A DNA stretch of 17,517 nucleotides. It comes from Peptococcaceae bacterium. GTDB taxonomy: Bacteria; Bacillota; Dehalobacteriia; UBA7702. Shown here piece after piece: positions 15,173 through 17,517 of the stretch; within the stretch, counting starts at the first letter, position 1, and every line of letters begins with the position of its first letter. The notes under the pieces were generated by a model that was given only the letters and a program-made list of their open reading frames with translations, was not told the origin of the DNA and did not search any database. Made by a program: the position numbers and the translations under genes. Where the stretch lies: positions 1 to 17,517 of the forward strand of contig DXZC01000036.1 of the NCBI GenBank assembly GCA_019415505.1, read 5' to 3'.

Positions 15173-15228
15173 GGAAAATAAATACCTCTTCTGATTAAAA
15201 TGTATTATGCTTGTCTTTCCAGTCTGAT

Positions 15229-15257
15229 ATTATAGCATACTTTTCGTAAAAATACAA
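15229..15257 (-). promoter_or_regulatory. Sigma-A type promoter of the LCP-TagA operon
   Basis: On the minus strand a TTGTAT -35 box (15257-15252) is 17 bp from a perfect TATAAT -10 box (15234-15229). The -10 is preceded by TGC, an extended -10 feature. Transcription would start near 15222, about 50 nt before the GTG start codon. Confidence 0.7.
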
Positions 15258-15277
15258 AAAATAGCAGAAAATTGCTA
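15256..15277 (-). terminator. Weak candidate terminator of the amidohydrolase operon
   Basis: TAGCA (15262-15266) and TGCTA (15273-15277) can form a 5-bp stem with a 6-base loop, followed on the minus strand by six T residues. The stem is short, and the T tract runs into the -35 box of the LCP promoter, so this is tentative. Confidence 0.3.
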
Positions 15278-15345
15278 AAATGTACATATTAATAGAAAAA
15301 TCGGACGACATAGCCAACTCAAATCACCCTAAATATTGCGGAAAA

Positions 15346-16632
15346 TCAGACTTGCGCCTTGGTAATCTGATATTGTCTTTCCGCCTCCCACATAACTTTA
15401 GCCAGGTCGATAGTGGGGTACTCGCCGTCCCGGTAAACTATCTGGCCGTCACACACCGTCATATAGACGTCACTGCCTTCGGAGGCGTAAACCACATGAT
15501 TGAGCAGCTGCTCCCTGGGATAATACCGGGGATTGTCTAAATTTAATAAAACAAAGTCCGCCTGCATACCGGTTTCAATGAGGCCGCAGTTTTCCCGACC
15601 CTGAGCTAAGGCCCCGCTGCGGGTGGCAGTATATAGGGCTTGAGCAGGGCTGATAAGGGTGGGATCTAACTGGGTGCCCTTATGGATTAAGGCCATTACC
15701 CTCATTTCATCTACCATGCTAAGACTATCATTACTGGAGGCTCCGTCGGTGCCTAAAGCCACCTTGATCCCCTTGTTTAACATCTCAGGTATTTTGGCCA
15801 CGCCGCTGGCTAGTTTAAGATTGCTCACAGGGCAATGAGCCACTGTAACGCCTTTTTCCTTTATTATTGCCATATCGTTATCATCTATCCAAACGCAATG
15901 GGCCGCAGTGGTGGGAACGTCGAAAAGACCAAGCTCAGCACAGTATTGCACCGGCGTTTTACCGTGGCGTTGCCAACAGGCTTCATGCTCTGATTTAGTT
16001 TCAGAAATATGCACTTGCATACGGCAATTTTTACTTTGTGCGTACTCGGCCACTTCGGCAACAACCCGAGGAGTGGAGGTATACTCGGCATGAATACTCA
16101 AATCAATTTTTATAGCGTCCTGATTAGCGCCATGATACTGGGCAAAAAGTTTTTCATTTGTGGCGTAATCCGGTAAATCGTAGAAGCTGCCCTCGTTAAA
16201 ACAAGTGGTGCCAGTGGAAAGGTTCAGCTTAGCGCCGGCGGAAGCAAAGGCTTTGGCTACTGCCTCAGCTTGCAAATACATATCAGTGCTGGCCACTGTA
16301 CCGCTGCGAAACATTTCAGCTATTCCCAGTAAAGCGCCATAATAAACGGCTTCAGCGGTGAGATGGGCCTCAAAGGGAAATATCTTTTTATGGAGCCAAT
16401 CCTGGAGGTTCAGATTTCCCCCGTAACCCCGGAGTAAGGTCATGGGGGTATGGGCGTGGGCGTTATAAAAAGCCGGCAATAATAGCTTGTCCCGGCCGTC
16501 TATCACTTCACCTGGACAGTCAGCCGGTAAAGTAGAGCTGATGCTCTCTATTTTCCCCTCCTTGATCACCACATAACGGTGCTCCTCCAGCTCAAAATTC
16601 TTATTTAGCAGGGTAATATCTTTTAGCAGCAT
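15346..16632 (-). CDS. Amidohydrolase, MtaD/SsnA-type deaminase
   Basis: A 428-residue cytoplasmic metal-dependent hydrolase (PF01979) resembling 5'-methylthioadenosine/S-adenosylhomocysteine deaminases. All metal and catalytic motifs are present: FYNAHAHTPMTLLRG (55-69, H59 and H61), SIHAEYT (179-185, H181), VHISETKSEHE (207-217, H208 and E211), AAHCVWID (243-250, H245) and LGTDGASSNDSLSM (293-306, D296). The length fits the family. The expected reaction converts S-adenosylhomocysteine, methylthioadenosine or adenosine to the inosyl form with release of ammonia. Related enzymes act on guanine or chlorohydrolase substrates, so the substrate is not fixed by sequence alone. ATG 16632 has AAGGAG 8 bp upstream, within the end of the preceding gene, whose stop is 4 bp away. 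Confidence 0.9.
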   Translation of the reverse strand: MLLKDITLLNKNFELEEHRYVVIKEGKIESISSTLPADCPGEVIDGRDKLLLPAFYNAHAHTPMTLLRGYGGNLNLQDWLHKKIFPFEAHLTAEAVYYGALLGIAEMFRSGTVASTDMYLQAEAVAKAFASAGAKLNLSTGTTCFNEGSFYDLPDYATNEKLFAQYHGANQDAIKIDLSIHAEYTSTPRVVAEVAEYAQSKNCRMQVHISETKSEHEACWQRHGKTPVQYCAELGLFDVPTTAAHCVWIDDNDMAIIKEKGVTVAHCPVSNLKLASGVAKIPEMLNKGIKVALGTDGASSNDSLSMVDEMRVMALIHKGTQLDPTLISPAQALYTATRSGALAQGRENCGLIETGMQADFVLLNLDNPRYYPREQLLNHVVYASEGSDVYMTVCDGQIVYRDGEYPTIDLAKVMWEAERQYQITKAQV

Positions 16633-16636
16633 ATTG

Positions 16637-17047
16637 TTACTCCTTGTCTAATAAATATTTTTCTAATATATCACAGGCGTCAGCTACGCAGCCCTCACAA
16701 ATTTCCTGTTTTTCCCTACTCTTATCAGCTAATAACTCCCGACAGTAAATAGTGCCATGTTTAGCTCGGAAGTCCTCAGCCATAGATTTTACTAAACCAT
16801 AAGTATCCTTCTTAGTGGTACCGGGCTTCGCCGTACCGCCGCTGTTCTGTAAACCCGCGGCGGAGAACATGGCGGTTACCGCGCCGCACACCTCGCCTAA
16901 TTGGCCCATGCCGCCGCCGTAACCTTCGGATATACGGTAGGCGGATTCAGGGTCTAGCTGCCAGATATCGCAATAAGCGCAAATAACCGCCTGGGCGCAA
17001 TTATAACCTTGTTTATAATAATTCACAGCTTTATCCTTGTTAGTCAT
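16637..17047 (-). CDS. C_GCAxxG_C_C family redox-type protein
   Basis: A 136-residue member of the C_GCAxxG_C_C family (PF09719), named for its cysteine pattern. Here: YNCAQAV with C17, further C23 and C26, GGGMGQLGEVCGAVTA (44-59) with C54, then C102, and ICEGCVADAC with C117, C120 and C125, eight cysteines in all. The family is common in anaerobes and probably binds a metal or does thiol redox chemistry; its function is not established. ATG 17047 follows AAGGAG by 11 bp, rather long. It leads a two-gene operon with the amidohydrolase 4 bp downstream and is divergent from the flavodoxin-like gene. Confidence 0.9.
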   Translation of the reverse strand: MTNKDKAVNYYKQGYNCAQAVICAYCDIWQLDPESAYRISEGYGGGMGQLGEVCGAVTAMFSAAGLQNSGGTAKPGTTKKDTYGLVKSMAEDFRAKHGTIYCRELLADKSREKQEICEGCVADACDILEKYLLDKE

Positions 17048-17069
17048 TATATTACACTCTCCTTATAAA

Positions 17070-17123
17070 AAATAGATAGTTTCATTATAACACAGCAAAA
17101 ATAGATAAATCCATTATACCACA
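17070..17123. repeat. Imperfect tandem duplication carrying two -10 boxes
   Basis: A 25-bp segment at 17070-17094 recurs at 17099-17123 with 21 of 25 bases identical and a 29-bp period. Both copies begin AAATAGATA and contain CATTATA, so each gives TATAAT on the minus strand (17089-17084 and 17118-17113). The region precedes the C_GCAxxG_C_C gene and seems to have doubled its promoter core. Confidence 0.6.
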
Positions 17124-17145
17124 TATTACCATATTATGGTATAAT
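17113..17145. promoter_or_regulatory. Symmetric divergent promoter-operator between the C_GCAxxG_C_C and flavodoxin-like genes
   Basis: ATTATACCA (17113-17121) and TGGTATAAT (17137-17145) form a perfect 9-bp inverted repeat. Inside it, TACCATA (17127-17133) and TATGGTA (17135-17141) form another around one central T. The arms themselves supply TATAAT with an extended TGG on each strand: minus 17118-17113 and plus 17140-17145. Two back-to-back promoters therefore share one palindromic site, which suits joint control of both transcripts by one dimeric regulator. No -35 box is strong. Confidence 0.5.
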
Positions 17146-17197
17146 CATCTCATTAGCAAAAAATTGCCACCAACTTATGGCCAAAAAGAGGTAAAAA

Positions 17198-17517
17198 ATG
17201 AGCGTATTAATTATTTATGACGGTAAAAGCGGCACTACCCAAAAAGCAGCCAACCTCCTGAAAGAATACTTGCCCCAAGCTGAAACAGTAGATATAAAAA
17301 AGCTCAACCACAATTTAGCATCCTATGACACAGTTATTATCGGGTCGGCTATACGCATGGGCAATATCTCTAAGGCAACAAAGAATTTTATAGCGGCCAA
17401 CCAGGCGGAACTTTTACAAAAAAAGTTGGGTCTATTTATCTGCTGCGGTCTGCCAGAAAAAGCCGCACAGCAATTAGCGGACAATTTTCCCGCATACCTG
17501 CGGCAACACGCTATAGC
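17198..17517 (+). CDS. Flavodoxin / HemG-like FMN protein, 3' end outside the window
   Basis: The first 106 residues are visible and the frame is open to the window end. The start MSVLIIYDGKSGTTQKAANL gives the FMN phosphate-binding loop (DGKSGTT at about 8-14), followed by TVIIGSAIRMGNISKATKNF, the characteristic second segment of the flavodoxin_5/HemG-like branch (PF12724), and then LGLFICCGLPEK. E. coli HemG of this branch oxidises protoporphyrinogen, but in anaerobes most members are annotated only as flavodoxin-domain proteins and the partner is unknown. ATG 17198 follows AAAGAGG (17185-17191) by 6 bp. It is transcribed away from the C_GCAxxG_C_C gene across the shared symmetric control region. 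Confidence 0.87.
   Translation, partial: MSVLIIYDGKSGTTQKAANLLKEYLPQAETVDIKKLNHNLASYDTVIIGSAIRMGNISKATKNFIAANQAELLQKKLGLFICCGLPEKAAQQLADNFPAYLRQHAI

Noticed and set aside
15280..15540. Plus-strand open frame across the end of the amidohydrolase gene
   Set aside because: Mostly antisense to the conserved C-terminus of the amidohydrolase; no ribosome binding site, no recognisable domain.
17177..17194. Five-codon mini-ORF (ATG GCC AAA AAG AGG TAA) just before the flavodoxin-like gene
   Set aside because: It has no ribosome binding site of its own, and its end is simply the AAAGAGG binding site of the real gene.

Overview
The window reads as a chromosomal segment of a low-to-mid GC anaerobic Bacillota (Firmicutes). 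Ribosome binding sites are of the GGGAGG/AAGGAG type. The wall genes are those of Gram-positives and Negativicutes: an LCP ligase, a TagA-type transferase, a TagO-type phosphotransferase, MurJ and CsaB. The redox genes are typical of anaerobes: a GlpA-like/FAD oxidoreductase/DUF1667 triad, an FmdE-family protein and a C_GCAxxG_C_C protein. The csaB-DUF5693 pair fits either Clostridia or Negativicutes, and I cannot choose between them from the sequence. I see no mobile element, CRISPR array, tRNA or rRNA.

Layout. (1) 1-2571, plus strand: the 3' part of a membrane-anchored metallophosphoesterase, a haemolysin III/TrhA membrane protein, and an FmdE-family zinc-finger protein. The last two genes are each preceded by palindromic, operator-like DNA. 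(2) A strong hairpin at 2591-2630 lies between converging transcripts. (3) 12927 down to 2693, minus strand: eight tightly packed genes that look like one operon: DUF5693 membrane protein, csaB, murJ, TagO-type GlcNAc-1-P transferase, a triple-SH3 exported protein, then a GlpA-like dehydrogenase with BFD domain, an FAD/NAD oxidoreductase and a DUF1667 iron-sulfur-like protein. A near-consensus promoter (13061-13089) and a roughly 125-nt AT-rich foldable leader precede it. (4) 15172 down to 13276, minus strand: an LCP ligase and a TagA-type glycosyltransferase, overlapping by 11 bp, with their own promoter and terminator. (5) 17047 down to 15346, minus strand: a C_GCAxxG_C_C redox protein and an MtaD-type amidohydrolase. 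(6) From 17198, plus strand: a flavodoxin/HemG-like protein, cut by the window end and divergent from (5) across an unusual symmetric promoter-operator region.

How the genes fit together. Regions 3 and 4 hold, in two adjacent operons, most enzymes expected for a pyruvylated GlcNAc-ManNAc wall polymer that anchors SLH-domain proteins: TagO (GlcNAc-1-P onto undecaprenyl-P), TagA (adds ManNAc), CsaB (ketal pyruvate from PEP), a MurJ-family flippase, and an LCP enzyme to attach the product to peptidoglycan. The uncharacterised DUF5693 protein heads the operon and is the most interesting unknown. CsaB is unusual in carrying a roughly 130-residue acidic insertion and an acidic tail. The MurJ homologue appears to lack one of the arginines of the E. 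coli lipid II cavity. The same apparent transcript runs on into glycerol-3-phosphate-type oxidation genes, a link I cannot explain from the sequence alone.
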